Source of the DNA: JBBQVS01 sp964250805
Lineage (GTDB): Bacteria; Chloroflexota; Ktedonobacteria; Ktedonobacterales; Ktedonobacteraceae
Direction: 5' to 3'
NCBI GenBank assembly: GCA_964250805.1
Contig: CAXUHG010000001.1
Location: 62,001 to 126,000, forward strand
DNA length: 64,000 nt
Part shown: piece by piece, positions 42,040-50,386 of the stretch
Position numbering within the stretch: position 1 is the stretch's first letter
How the letters are laid out: each line of letters opens with the position of its first letter
The notes under the pieces: generated by a model
The model's input: the letters and a program-made list of their open reading frames with translations, nothing else
Told to the model about the DNA's origin: nothing
Databases searched by the model: none
Program-made: the position numbers and the translations under genes

Positions 42040-44355
42040 TCATTGCATGGCACCATCTTGTCCAACAATTTTGATAGTGATGCCATCATCGGTTGTTGGA
42101 AAATGGTCCGATTGAAAAGGCAGGTGCATTTGCACAGTAGAAACACCCTCTTGCGTAATAAGATAGGCTAATGCTACCTTAGTTGTTGCCCCTTTAATCA
42201 TTTGTCGCCACTGGCTAATCTGTTGTGGTGGAAAGACGTAGAGCCACGTACCATGAATCGCAACGGTCAGATAGATAAGGTTATCTTTTACGTGTACATC
42301 AGCATGAGACGAAGTAATTGACGGTGTTCCCTGCGCCTGATAATGTGTATCCAGCGTTTGTGATGCCTGTTTATCCAACAGTTTAGCGGTCACGGAATCC
42401 ATAACTAATCGACTATACGAAAGGATATGTGCTGACGCACTGACTTGAACGTTCACTGTATCAGCCTGTGTGCCGACGGCATTGCTGGGCGTCACAGTTG
42501 TAGTATAGGTAGGTACACCTGCCGTTGTCTCATCCCCTGGCAATTGCTGTTGCAACTTCTGTACAAGTTGTTGCTTGAGTTTGGGTAGCAAAGTGTTTTG
42601 CACATTGTCGATATCGCTTTGCGCGACGATGTGTAGTACCTGAGCATCGATGCCGCCAGTAAATGCCTGGATATTTTTTACCGCAACGCCAGTCACACAG
42701 CATGTACCATCGAGCGTATGGGCGGCGATATTTCCACTAGCCCCTTCATTGAGAGCAATGGCATTTCCTGGCGCATTGCCATCTTGTTTGTTCTGACGCG
42801 GCGGAACGGGCACATTCTGCGTGAGTTGCACTTTTACGCCAGAAGATGATGTTATAATTCCTGCTGGAATAATGACCTGTATGTTGGTGCTGTTGGAAAA
42901 CTCTACCGTTCCGTGCGCCTGCACACCTGCAATCGTTTTACTGCCTGACGTTGGCACCGAGCTATTAGCAGTCATGCTACTTTGCAAGACGTGGGCAGGA
43001 ATGGTGTGTGCCGCTGGATCAGGCGTTGTTGTTTTCGGTGAAGCCGTCAGCACATAGGTTGACTGCAACGTTTTTGTCTGTGGTGTTACAAAGACAGTTG
43101 CGACAGGCGGTGTACCGAGAATCGGAAAGCCCGATGGAAAGAGGCTTATGCCCAATACACGCGGCATGAGCAACAAAAGTAAGAGCATTACGGGAATAAG
43201 CATTGTTGCAAGCAACGGTCCTGCAACACGCTTGCGTTTCCGTCGTACAGGTGCTGGCTCTTCTGTGATACGAAGCTGTTGTGGCTTCTGCACCACCTCT
43301 TCCGTGATACGTGGCCTATCTTGCCGTTCGCGTACTGGTGCAGGTGGCGATCCATTACGCATACGGCGTGGAGGTGCCAGTGGAACTGGAAGCGGCATTG
43401 GTGCTGGCGATGGCACATCGCGGTGAAGATGGACGGAGCGACGGGATGACGGTGGAGCAGTATACTCTATCTCCATTGGCACATCTTCCACAACTTCGAT
43501 TGGTCCTTTGACTGCCGTTAGAAATGCCTGACGGAACTCGGCGATATTACGGAAGCGATCCTCGCTGCGCTTCGCCATCGCGGTACGCACCACTTCGTCT
43601 AGCTCGAAGGGAATGGAGTTGTCCATAGCAGAGGGCGCAGGTATGGGAGCGTGCAAGTGCATCTGAATGACGCGCACATCGTCATCGTCGTTATAGGGCA
43701 GTTCGCCAGTCAGCATTTGATAGAGCAGGACACCGAGGGCATAAATATCGGTTGATGTTGTAATAATGCCACGCGTCTGCTCTGGTGCCATGTAGTGTGG
43801 CGTACCAGGAACTTGATCGAGCGGTATCTGTTTGTCCGTTTGCTCCAGTTCGGCCTTGCGCGATTTACGCACCAGCCCAAAATCGGCGAGATAGACATAT
43901 GGCGCACCATTGCGACGTAGCTCTAGCAGCACGTTCGACGATTTGATATCGCGGTGAATGAGTCCAGCATCATGAGCATGCTCGACGGCATCGAGCAATT
44001 GCTGGAACATAGCGGCGACCTCTGCCAGAGGCGGTAGACTGCGCCGTAGATAAGCGGTGAGCGTGCCACCGTCAATAAATGGCATCACGAGGAAGAGCAT
44101 TCCTTGCTCTTCGCCAAATTCGATGAGAGGAAGAATATGAGGATGATGCAGACGTGCGACGGTACGGGCTTCACGTGCGAAACGGCGTCGCATGTCGGCG
44201 TCAGCCGCGTAGTCACCAAGAATGACCTTGATGGCTACGCGACGGTCGAACGCCGTGCGCTGCTTGCCCTCATACACAGCCCCCATACCGCCGACACGAA
44301 TGCGGCGGATAACCTCATAGTTTCCGAGTTGCTTGCCTTCCAGAGACAGCATCAC
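42040..44355 (-). CDS. Transmembrane serine/threonine protein kinase with large ectodomain
   Basis: A 771-residue Hanks-type kinase. Residues about 13-275 form the kinase: RVGGMGAVYEG (P-loop), Lys43 in VAIKV, HRDIKSSN (134-141), DFG (158-160), and GTPHYMAPEQ. A basic/Pro-rich linker precedes a single membrane helix (about 373-397, VMLLLLLLMPRVLG). The roughly 370-residue outer part includes VEFSNSTNIQVIIPAGI and DGTCCVTGVAVKNIQAFTGG, closely matching the neighbour at 44372-46699. GTG at 44355 or ATG at 44352 may initiate. Same operon as that neighbour, 16 bp downstream. It likely senses an envelope signal; targets unknown. Confidence 0.9.
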   Translation of the reverse strand: MMLSLEGKQLGNYEVIRRIRVGGMGAVYEGKQRTAFDRRVAIKVILGDYAADADMRRRFAREARTVARLHHPHILPLIEFGEEQGMLFLVMPFIDGGTLTAYLRRSLPPLAEVAAMFQQLLDAVEHAHDAGLIHRDIKSSNVLLELRRNGAPYVYLADFGLVRKSRKAELEQTDKQIPLDQVPGTPHYMAPEQTRGIITTSTDIYALGVLLYQMLTGELPYNDDDDVRVIQMHLHAPIPAPSAMDNSIPFELDEVVRTAMAKRSEDRFRNIAEFRQAFLTAVKGPIEVVEDVPMEIEYTAPPSSRRSVHLHRDVPSPAPMPLPVPLAPPRRMRNGSPPAPVRERQDRPRITEEVVQKPQQLRITEEPAPVRRKRKRVAGPLLATMLIPVMLLLLLLMPRVLGISLFPSGFPILGTPPVATVFVTPQTKTLQSTYVLTASPKTTTPDPAAHTIPAHVLQSSMTANSSVPTSGSKTIAGVQAHGTVEFSNSTNIQVIIPAGIITSSSGVKVQLTQNVPVPPRQNKQDGNAPGNAIALNEGASGNIAAHTLDGTCCVTGVAVKNIQAFTGGIDAQVLHIVAQSDIDNVQNTLLPKLKQQLVQKLQQQLPGDETTAGVPTYTTTVTPSNAVGTQADTVNVQVSASAHILSYSRLVMDSVTAKLLDKQASQTLDTHYQAQGTPSITSSHADVHVKDNLIYLTVAIHGTWLYVFPPQQISQWRQMIKGATTKVALAYLITQEGVSTVQMHLPFQSDHFPTTDDGITIKIVGQDGAMQ

Positions 44356-44371
44356 GTCTGTCTACCTTTCC

Positions 44372-46699
44372 TTAACTACCACCACCAACACCCAGCCCAG
44401 GTTGTGTCGTCGGATTCGTTCCTGGTCCAGTCACAGTCGGAGTAAGATTTCCTCCGCCCGAAGTTCCGCCACCACCAGACAAGCCTGTCACGGTCTGTAT
44501 CACAAAGTTGATATCATCGGTATTGCCTGGCAGTGTGCCACTATTGGGGTCAAAAGAAACATTGGCGATTCCTTGCTGACTCTTGAGAATAGTCGCCGCA
44601 TCAGACACACTCTTGCCAGCAATCAATTTCTTCAATTCCAGTTGTCGCGCATTAGTAAATGAATACGCCCAGACACCCTTTGCGCTGACAAGCAAACTCA
44701 CCACGCCCTTGTTCACTCCTTGCACCTGCGCCTGTGTGACAATATTGCCGACAAGCGCATAGTTCGGTCCATAATCATTCGTGGCCTTCGTCTTGAGCAG
44801 ATCCGAGACCAATGCTAGCGTCCCCTTCTGATCATAGACCTCCGCTTTACACGTCACCGACACTGTAACGGCTACTGATGATGCCTTGTCGCCTGGATTT
44901 TGACTTTGCGCAATGGAAGGTGAACACATCGTAGAACCTGCGACCTGCTCATTAGATTTAATCTGCGTTTTCAAGGAATTCTGCGCCTGCACCACCAACG
45001 GTGGCTCCAACACATTCACAGCCCCCTGAATATCGCTCGCTTGCACAAACGTATAGTTCTGTGGGTCTTGCCCACCTGAGAATGCTCCGTTGATGGCTTC
45101 AACACCTGTTGTACAACAAGCACCATCAAAAGCTTTAGCGTTAATGTTACCTACCGTACCTGTAGTAATTGCATGGGCACTCACCGTTTTAGAGCCTGTC
45201 ACGGGCAAATTCGCGCTTGGAATAGAAACTCCTGCATCATTCTCAAACTTTACGCCACTTGGAAGAGTGAAGACAACAACGCCAACAAATTGTGCATTAG
45301 GTTGAGAATTATAAAATGTTATAGTTCCTTTTGCTGCTGTTGCGGGTGTTTGCTTCACACCTGTTGCATTGACGGTTTTCGATTGTGATGGTGAGGTGCC
45401 GACGACGACACGCGCACTTACTTCACGCTTGGTAGCGTCGGGATTGTTGGTGACGCCGCTAATCAGATAGTTGTTGTTCTCAGTCTTGCTGTCGGGCACG
45501 ATGTTGACGGTACTCTGCGCGGTAAATTTCGGAACGATGCTTTTGAGTGGTGCGAACAGGCTTGGGGCCGAGATAGCGATACCACCAACAACAATTGTTG
45601 TGAGTAGAAGCAATGCTATGAGGGCGGCAATTAATGCACCTCGGCGTCTTGGTCTGCCTCCTCCTCCACCGCCCTGTGGAACAACTCGCGGAGGTGGTGC
45701 ATTACCTACGCCAGCAGTACGTGCCAGCGATGCTGCGGCTAGACTCCCAGCGGCACCTGTAGCTACAGCAGCCGCGACTTTACCACTGTTACGCTGTTTT
45801 GTGGCTCGCTGCGGTGGAGCCTGTTGCGCTGACTTTGCGACGGGAATGACAACGGGAGGGACGGAAGGCTCATTATCTTTCGCTACAGGAAACTTTACCG
45901 TCGCTCTACCACGCGTAGGGGCAAGGAGAATGATACCTGGACTGCCTTCGCCCTCTTCACTTTCGGCAGAATGCCCATTATTGCTACCATTTGAACCATT
46001 TTTAGCTGAGACAGCTTCAGGTGTTGCTGCTGCACTCGCAACAGGCATAGGAGCTAGTGCATCCCAATCATCGTCTAATGGTGATGACGAAATAGTGCTG
46101 TCTTTTGGCGCATTTGCATAACCGTTGCCATTTGCAATAGCCGCTGCACCCGCGACCTCCGCACCTCCCAGCACGAGAGGAACGATGGAATCGTTATGTG
46201 AAACAGGCTCTTCCTCACCCGATAAAGGTGCGATGTATGTTCCGGCAGGCGTCACCTCTGGTTTCACTGGCTCGGCTGGTGGTAGTGAAGCAGATTTTTG
46301 TCTGCCTGTACCAAAGAGCCAACCGCCTTTTTTGTTTTCAGACGGATTCTGTTCTTCATCCTTGAGAGCCTTCGCAAAGATTTCTAGCGAAGAGTAGACG
46401 GGAAAGTTGCGCTGGCGTGCGAATGCGGCTGGGCCAGGGCCGCCCGTTGCGATAAAAACGATGCGCGTCTGTAATTTGCCGCGTAGACTTTTTAGATCGT
46501 CGAAATCGCCGGGGCGTTGAAACGCCTTGTTCTGGTCAGGTAGCACAACGGCGACCTGCTTGCGACCAAGCTTCTCTTGCGTCAATATAGCAGCTAAGAC
46601 ACTTTTCTTTTCGTCATTAGGAGATACATAGATAACACCTATACTCGCGTTACGCGGATCATTAAGTCCCAATACATCCGTGCCATTACCTTGTTTCAT
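44372..46699 (-). CDS. Large single-pass membrane protein sharing the kinase ectodomain
   Basis: A 775-residue protein. Residues 1-110 form a compact alpha/beta domain (IGVIYVSPNDEKKSVLAAIL, VAVVLPDQNKAF, TRIVFIATGGPGPAAFAR), nucleotide- or receiver-like in appearance but not assigned. A long low-complexity Ala/Pro/Gly region (110-350), a membrane helix (about 353-375, IALLLLTTIVVGGIA), and a C-terminal domain of about 380 residues follow. That last part has ITFYNSQPNAQFVGVVVFTL, GNINAKAFDGACCTTGVEA and WAYSFTNARQLELKKLIAG, colinear with the kinase outer domain. It is immediately upstream of the kinase in one operon and likely shares its ligand or associates with it. Confidence 0.8.
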   Translation of the reverse strand: MKQGNGTDVLGLNDPRNASIGVIYVSPNDEKKSVLAAILTQEKLGRKQVAVVLPDQNKAFQRPGDFDDLKSLRGKLQTRIVFIATGGPGPAAFARQRNFPVYSSLEIFAKALKDEEQNPSENKKGGWLFGTGRQKSASLPPAEPVKPEVTPAGTYIAPLSGEEEPVSHNDSIVPLVLGGAEVAGAAAIANGNGYANAPKDSTISSSPLDDDWDALAPMPVASAAATPEAVSAKNGSNGSNNGHSAESEEGEGSPGIILLAPTRGRATVKFPVAKDNEPSVPPVVIPVAKSAQQAPPQRATKQRNSGKVAAAVATGAAGSLAAASLARTAGVGNAPPPRVVPQGGGGGGRPRRRGALIAALIALLLLTTIVVGGIAISAPSLFAPLKSIVPKFTAQSTVNIVPDSKTENNNYLISGVTNNPDATKREVSARVVVGTSPSQSKTVNATGVKQTPATAAKGTITFYNSQPNAQFVGVVVFTLPSGVKFENDAGVSIPSANLPVTGSKTVSAHAITTGTVGNINAKAFDGACCTTGVEAINGAFSGGQDPQNYTFVQASDIQGAVNVLEPPLVVQAQNSLKTQIKSNEQVAGSTMCSPSIAQSQNPGDKASSVAVTVSVTCKAEVYDQKGTLALVSDLLKTKATNDYGPNYALVGNIVTQAQVQGVNKGVVSLLVSAKGVWAYSFTNARQLELKKLIAGKSVSDAATILKSQQGIANVSFDPNSGTLPGNTDDINFVIQTVTGLSGGGGTSGGGNLTPTVTGPGTNPTTQPGLGVGGGS

Positions 46700-46869
46700 A
46701 GTGGCAATCCTTTTATCCCGATAATATATGAGTGCTGATAGCCTTTATTTTACACTATGTTGAGTCAATCTTAAAGCTTTTTGATATCAATTCTCTGTAA
46801 TGAACGGAAAAAACAGTATTTTACGTGCGGGCGAATTCGAGTAGTTAGTCGGAATAGTACTTCTAGTAA

Positions 46870-46931
46870 CATTGGAGAGAATAAGAGCTATGAAGCCGCT
46901 AGCGGCTTCATAGCTCTTATTCTCTCCAATG
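46870..46931. terminator. Perfect 62-bp palindrome, pckA terminator
   Basis: CATTGGAGAGAATAAGAGCT... reads identically on both strands from 46870 to 46931, with no loop (centre GCT|AGC). It lies six bases after the pckA stop on the minus strand and upstream of the membrane-protein/kinase operon. There is no long U-tract. Confidence 0.88.
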
Positions 46932-46937
46932 CAGGTT

Positions 46938-48521
46938 TTAGCGTGGACCCGCGTTGACTACAGCATCACCAACCTCAGTGAACTGGGCAAAGTTCTTTTT
47001 GAAGCGGGCGGCAAGGTCTGCCGCCTGTCGATCATAGGCGTCTTTGTCGTTCCAGGTGTTGCGCTGAATCAGGAGTTCGGCGGGAACATCTGGACACATT
47101 GTTGGCGAGTGTAGGCCAAAGATGGGGTCTACAACCGTCTCTACGTCGTCCAATACCCCACTGATGGCGGCTCGTACCATTGCGCGTGTGTAGTTGATAT
47201 TGATGCGTTCGCCCGTTCCATAAGGGCCACCAGTCCAGCCTGTGTTGATGAGGTAGCAGCGTACATTGTGCTTCTCGATACGTTCGCGGAGCAGGTTCGC
47301 GTACTCTCCTGGACGAAGTGGCAAAAAAGCGGCACCGAAGCATGAGCTAAATGTGGCCTGTGGCGTCGTGACACCTGCCTCTGTACCCGCAAGCTTACTG
47401 GTGTAGCCCGATAGGAAGTAGTACATTGTCTGCTCTGTCGTCAGCTTCGAGATAGGAGGCAATACGCCAAACGAGTCGGCGGATAGGAAGATGACCGCTT
47501 TGGGATGACTCCCCATGCCAGATTCGATTACGTTGTCGATGTAGTCGATGGGATAGGCTGCACGCGTATTTTCCGTCAGCGAATCGTTGTCATACTCAGG
47601 TACACGCGTCTCCTCATCCAAAACGACGTTTTCGTAGACAGAGCCGAAGCGGACTGCGTTCCAAATCTGCGGCTCGTACTTTTGTGAAAGATTGATACAC
47701 TTGGCGTAGCAACCGCCCTCAAAGTTGAAGACACCGTTTTCGCCCCAGCCATGTTCGTCGTCGCCGATTAGTCGGCGTGAGGGATCAGCAGAGAGACTTG
47801 TTTTGCCCGTACCAGAGAGACCAAAAAAGAGCGCGACATCGCCCTCTTGCCCGATGTTGGCGGAGCAGTGCATGGGTAAAACGCCCTCGGCTGGTAGGAT
47901 GAAGTTGAGGACGGTGAAGATAGATTTCTTCATTTCACCCGCGTACTGCGTGCCCGCAATCAGCACGAGACGCTCTTTGAAGTCAATGATGATGGCAACA
48001 TCCGAGCGCGTACCATGCGAATGTGGATGAGTATGAAAATTCGGCACGCACAGAATGGTGAAACCAAGACTGTCGCTCGTCGCGTCATTTTCGTTGCTAC
48101 GCAAGAACAATTGACGAGCGAAGAGGTTGTGCCATGCCAGTTCCGTAATCACCTGAATGGGCATACGATAGCGCGGATCGGCACCAGCGGCAGCGTCCAG
48201 CACATAGACATCACGTCCCTGTAAATAATCCGCAAGGCTCCGCCGTACAACCTCAAATGTTTCGGGTGTCATGGGATGATTGTTTTCGCCCCACCAGATT
48301 TTTGCGTCCGACTCTTCATTGGAGACAATAAATTTATCTTTTGGGGAACGCCCCGTGTGCGACCCTGTACGTGCCGCGAACGCGCCGTTCGCCGCTATTT
48401 CCCCTTCTTTACGCGCTAATGCATGCTCAACAAGGACAGCAGGGGAAAGATTCCAATGTATAGTGCCAAGATTAACTAATCCGTATTCTTCCAGAGACTT
48501 TCTGCTCATCATTATGGTCAT
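46938..48521 (-). CDS. pckA: Phosphoenolpyruvate carboxykinase (ATP)
   Basis: A 527-residue enzyme, full length, converting oxaloacetate and ATP to PEP, CO2 and ADP at the entry of gluconeogenesis. Motifs include the substrate loop TGSHTGRSPKDKFIV, the metal/lysine region TQYAGEMKKSIFTVLN, P-loop FFGLSGTGKTSLSADP, the GDDEHGW metal site, and NTGWTGGPYGTGERIN near the C-terminus. A GAGGAGAA site lies about ten bases before ATG 48521. Stands alone between murD and the kinase operon. Cytoplasmic. Assignment is firm. Confidence 0.97.
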   Translation of the reverse strand: MTIMMSRKSLEEYGLVNLGTIHWNLSPAVLVEHALARKEGEIAANGAFAARTGSHTGRSPKDKFIVSNEESDAKIWWGENNHPMTPETFEVVRRSLADYLQGRDVYVLDAAAGADPRYRMPIQVITELAWHNLFARQLFLRSNENDATSDSLGFTILCVPNFHTHPHSHGTRSDVAIIIDFKERLVLIAGTQYAGEMKKSIFTVLNFILPAEGVLPMHCSANIGQEGDVALFFGLSGTGKTSLSADPSRRLIGDDEHGWGENGVFNFEGGCYAKCINLSQKYEPQIWNAVRFGSVYENVVLDEETRVPEYDNDSLTENTRAAYPIDYIDNVIESGMGSHPKAVIFLSADSFGVLPPISKLTTEQTMYYFLSGYTSKLAGTEAGVTTPQATFSSCFGAAFLPLRPGEYANLLRERIEKHNVRCYLINTGWTGGPYGTGERININYTRAMVRAAISGVLDDVETVVDPIFGLHSPTMCPDVPAELLIQRNTWNDKDAYDRQAADLAARFKKNFAQFTEVGDAVVNAGPR

Positions 48522-48541
48522 AGAATATGTTCTCCTCTAGG

Positions 48542-48703
48542 GCATCGAACTGGAGTCATATCACAAACATCAGCATTGGTGCAGTTCCTCTTCCATAGAG
48601 GGTAACGTGATAGACCGTGCCCTAACACTGGTTAGTCTATCAGAATTTGCGCGGTTGTCGCAACCCCAACAATATGAAAGACGGTGAGTAATGAAAATAG
48701 AAC
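48542..48703. other. Upstream region of pckA
   Basis: No gene is present. It should contain the pckA promoter (minus strand); no consensus pair was recognised. The 34-bp-arm palindrome at 48704-48795 lies behind it. Confidence 0.4.
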
Positions 48704-48795
48704 CAACGGACGCCCACGAGGGGCTACCCTACTATACTTTCTTGCGCTTCACGCGTGTCGTGTATAGTAGGGTAGCCCCTCGTGGGCGTCCGTTG
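48704..48795. repeat. Long inverted repeat with 34-bp perfect arms
   Basis: CAACGGACGCCCACGAGGGG... (48704-48737) is exactly complementary to 48762-48795; the 24-base loop contains CGCTTCACGCG. It sits between the murD stop (48828) and pckA. Its GC-rich arms differ from the two repeat families, so it is either a terminator of murD or a member of a third dispersed family with one copy here. Confidence 0.88.
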
Positions 48796-48827
48796 TGAAA
48801 TCTCCCTTGTGAAATCTCCCTGCCTCA

Positions 48828-50186
48828 TTACCTCAAACCGCGCACATACGCCACAAACTGATCGCCACGATCAAATTCGTTAAGGAACATGCCGAAGCTG
48901 GTGAAGCCGGGGGAGAAAAGGAGAATATCACCGGGGCGTGTCAGTTCAACGGCGGTGTCTATAGCGATCTTGAATGTATCGAAAACGCCACGCACGGGGA
49001 ATGTACGTCCCTGCTTTTGGGACTCGTCTTGAAGGACTGGCAACAATTCGTCTGTGCCGCTCCCTGCCAGTAGCACTACGTCACGGCAGCGTTGCACAAT
49101 CGTTGCAGGCCATGAATCGAGGGGGAGATGCTTAGTATTGCCACCGGCGACCAACACGATTGGCGCATCGAATGCCTCGATGCCTGCTTGTCCGGCGACG
49201 GGCGTCGTGCTAGAGCTATCGTTGATGTAATGCACACCGTTCACAACGCGCACCTCATCGAGACGGTGAGGAATACTGCCAAAGGTACGCACGGTATTCC
49301 GAATAACGTCATCGGAGACGCCGAGCAGACGCGCTGTTGTAGTTGCTAACAGGATATTCTCTAAGTTGTGTTTACCCGCAAGCGGCGTCTCGGTAAAAAC
49401 AAATGGTTCAAGAGATGTCGAGCCGCGAGCAAAACTGCCGCCACGCTCTATGCTGGTAAACCATGTGGTGCTAGGCGACTCTTCGCCGAAGCGTCGTGTC
49501 CAGGGATTATCGTAATTGAATACCGAGATATCGGTTGACGATTGATGGCGGAAGATATTCGCTTTAGCCGCTGCATAGTCTTCCATACCGTTGTAAGTGT
49601 TCAAGTGGTCAGGCGTGACGTTGGTCATCACTGCAACGTGTGGACTGATTTTGTGCGGAGCAAGTCCCTCCAATTGCCAGCTTGAAAGCTCTAGCACAAC
49701 CTGCGTCTGCGGTGTAATTTGCGGTAAGAGCGAGAGAGTTTCGACGCCTGCGACATTGCCACCTAGAACGGTATCTGCGCTCCTCTTACGGAGTATTTCG
49801 TAGAGCAATGTCGTCGTCGTCGTCTTGCCACGCGTACCTGTGATACCGATAATGGGACCTGGACATGCAAGGAAAAAGAGGGCAATCTCCATCTCTATTC
49901 GCGCTCCATGCTCTTGAGCTATGCGAAGATAGGGCGAGGTACGCGGCACGCCGGGGTTGCGAATCACGATATCCGCCTCTATGAAGTCTTCTTCGCGGTG
50001 CTTGCCTAACACGAACTCGATGGGCAGACCAGCCAATGCTTGTACGCTTGGTGCTAGTACTTCTGGCGACTTCATATCCGTCACACGCACTATCGCTCCC
50101 TGTTGAGCGGCATAGCGTGCTGCCGCCATACCAGAGCCTTGCAGACCCAGCCCCATTACCAGCACACGCTTCCCTCGCAAATCCAT
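48828..50186 (-). CDS. murD: UDP-N-acetylmuramoyl-L-alanine--D-glutamate ligase
   Basis: A 452-residue ligase of peptidoglycan precursor synthesis, adding D-Glu to UDP-MurNAc-L-Ala. Three domains are seen: N-terminal Rossmann-like (RVLVMGLGLQGSGMAAARYA), central ATPase with GITGTRGKTTTTTLL, ELSSWQL, TNVTPDHLNTY and the linker Lys in YAAAKANIF, and C-terminal FGSIPHRLDEVRVVNGVHYI with NDSSSTTP, LVAGG and LLFSPGFTSFGMF. The ATG at 50186 lies ten bases after AAGGAG; a TTG two codons earlier is less likely. No other mur/dcw gene is adjacent, so murD is detached from that cluster here. Confidence 0.95.
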   Translation of the reverse strand: MDLRGKRVLVMGLGLQGSGMAAARYAAQQGAIVRVTDMKSPEVLAPSVQALAGLPIEFVLGKHREEDFIEADIVIRNPGVPRTSPYLRIAQEHGARIEMEIALFFLACPGPIIGITGTRGKTTTTTLLYEILRKRSADTVLGGNVAGVETLSLLPQITPQTQVVLELSSWQLEGLAPHKISPHVAVMTNVTPDHLNTYNGMEDYAAAKANIFRHQSSTDISVFNYDNPWTRRFGEESPSTTWFTSIERGGSFARGSTSLEPFVFTETPLAGKHNLENILLATTTARLLGVSDDVIRNTVRTFGSIPHRLDEVRVVNGVHYINDSSSTTPVAGQAGIEAFDAPIVLVAGGNTKHLPLDSWPATIVQRCRDVVLLAGSGTDELLPVLQDESQKQGRTFPVRGVFDTFKIAIDTAVELTRPGDILLFSPGFTSFGMFLNEFDRGDQFVAYVRGLR

Positions 50187-50386
50187 CGACAAATTTCTCC
50201 TTACGGTATCTCTCTTCTCTTGTGACTACGGTTGTAGCCATCATAACAGAATCGTAAAGAAGATACAATTTCAAGGCTTTGTGGATGAGACAACGGCGTA
50301 AAAAAAACGTATAATAAAAATATCACTTTTTTATTTGACTTTGTGCAGAAAAATCTCTGTAAATAGCAGCACACTAGAAAATATCT

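Noticed and set aside
45471..46121. 216-codon antisense frame over the kinase-partner membrane protein
   Set aside because: Ala/Pro/Gly-rich shadow of a low-complexity linker; no start signal or family.
42040..46699. Kinase and partner interpreted as a phage-tail (baseplate J-like) structure
   Set aside because: The resemblance is limited to short Thr/Val-rich stretches; membrane topology and the kinase context argue for a sensor ectodomain.
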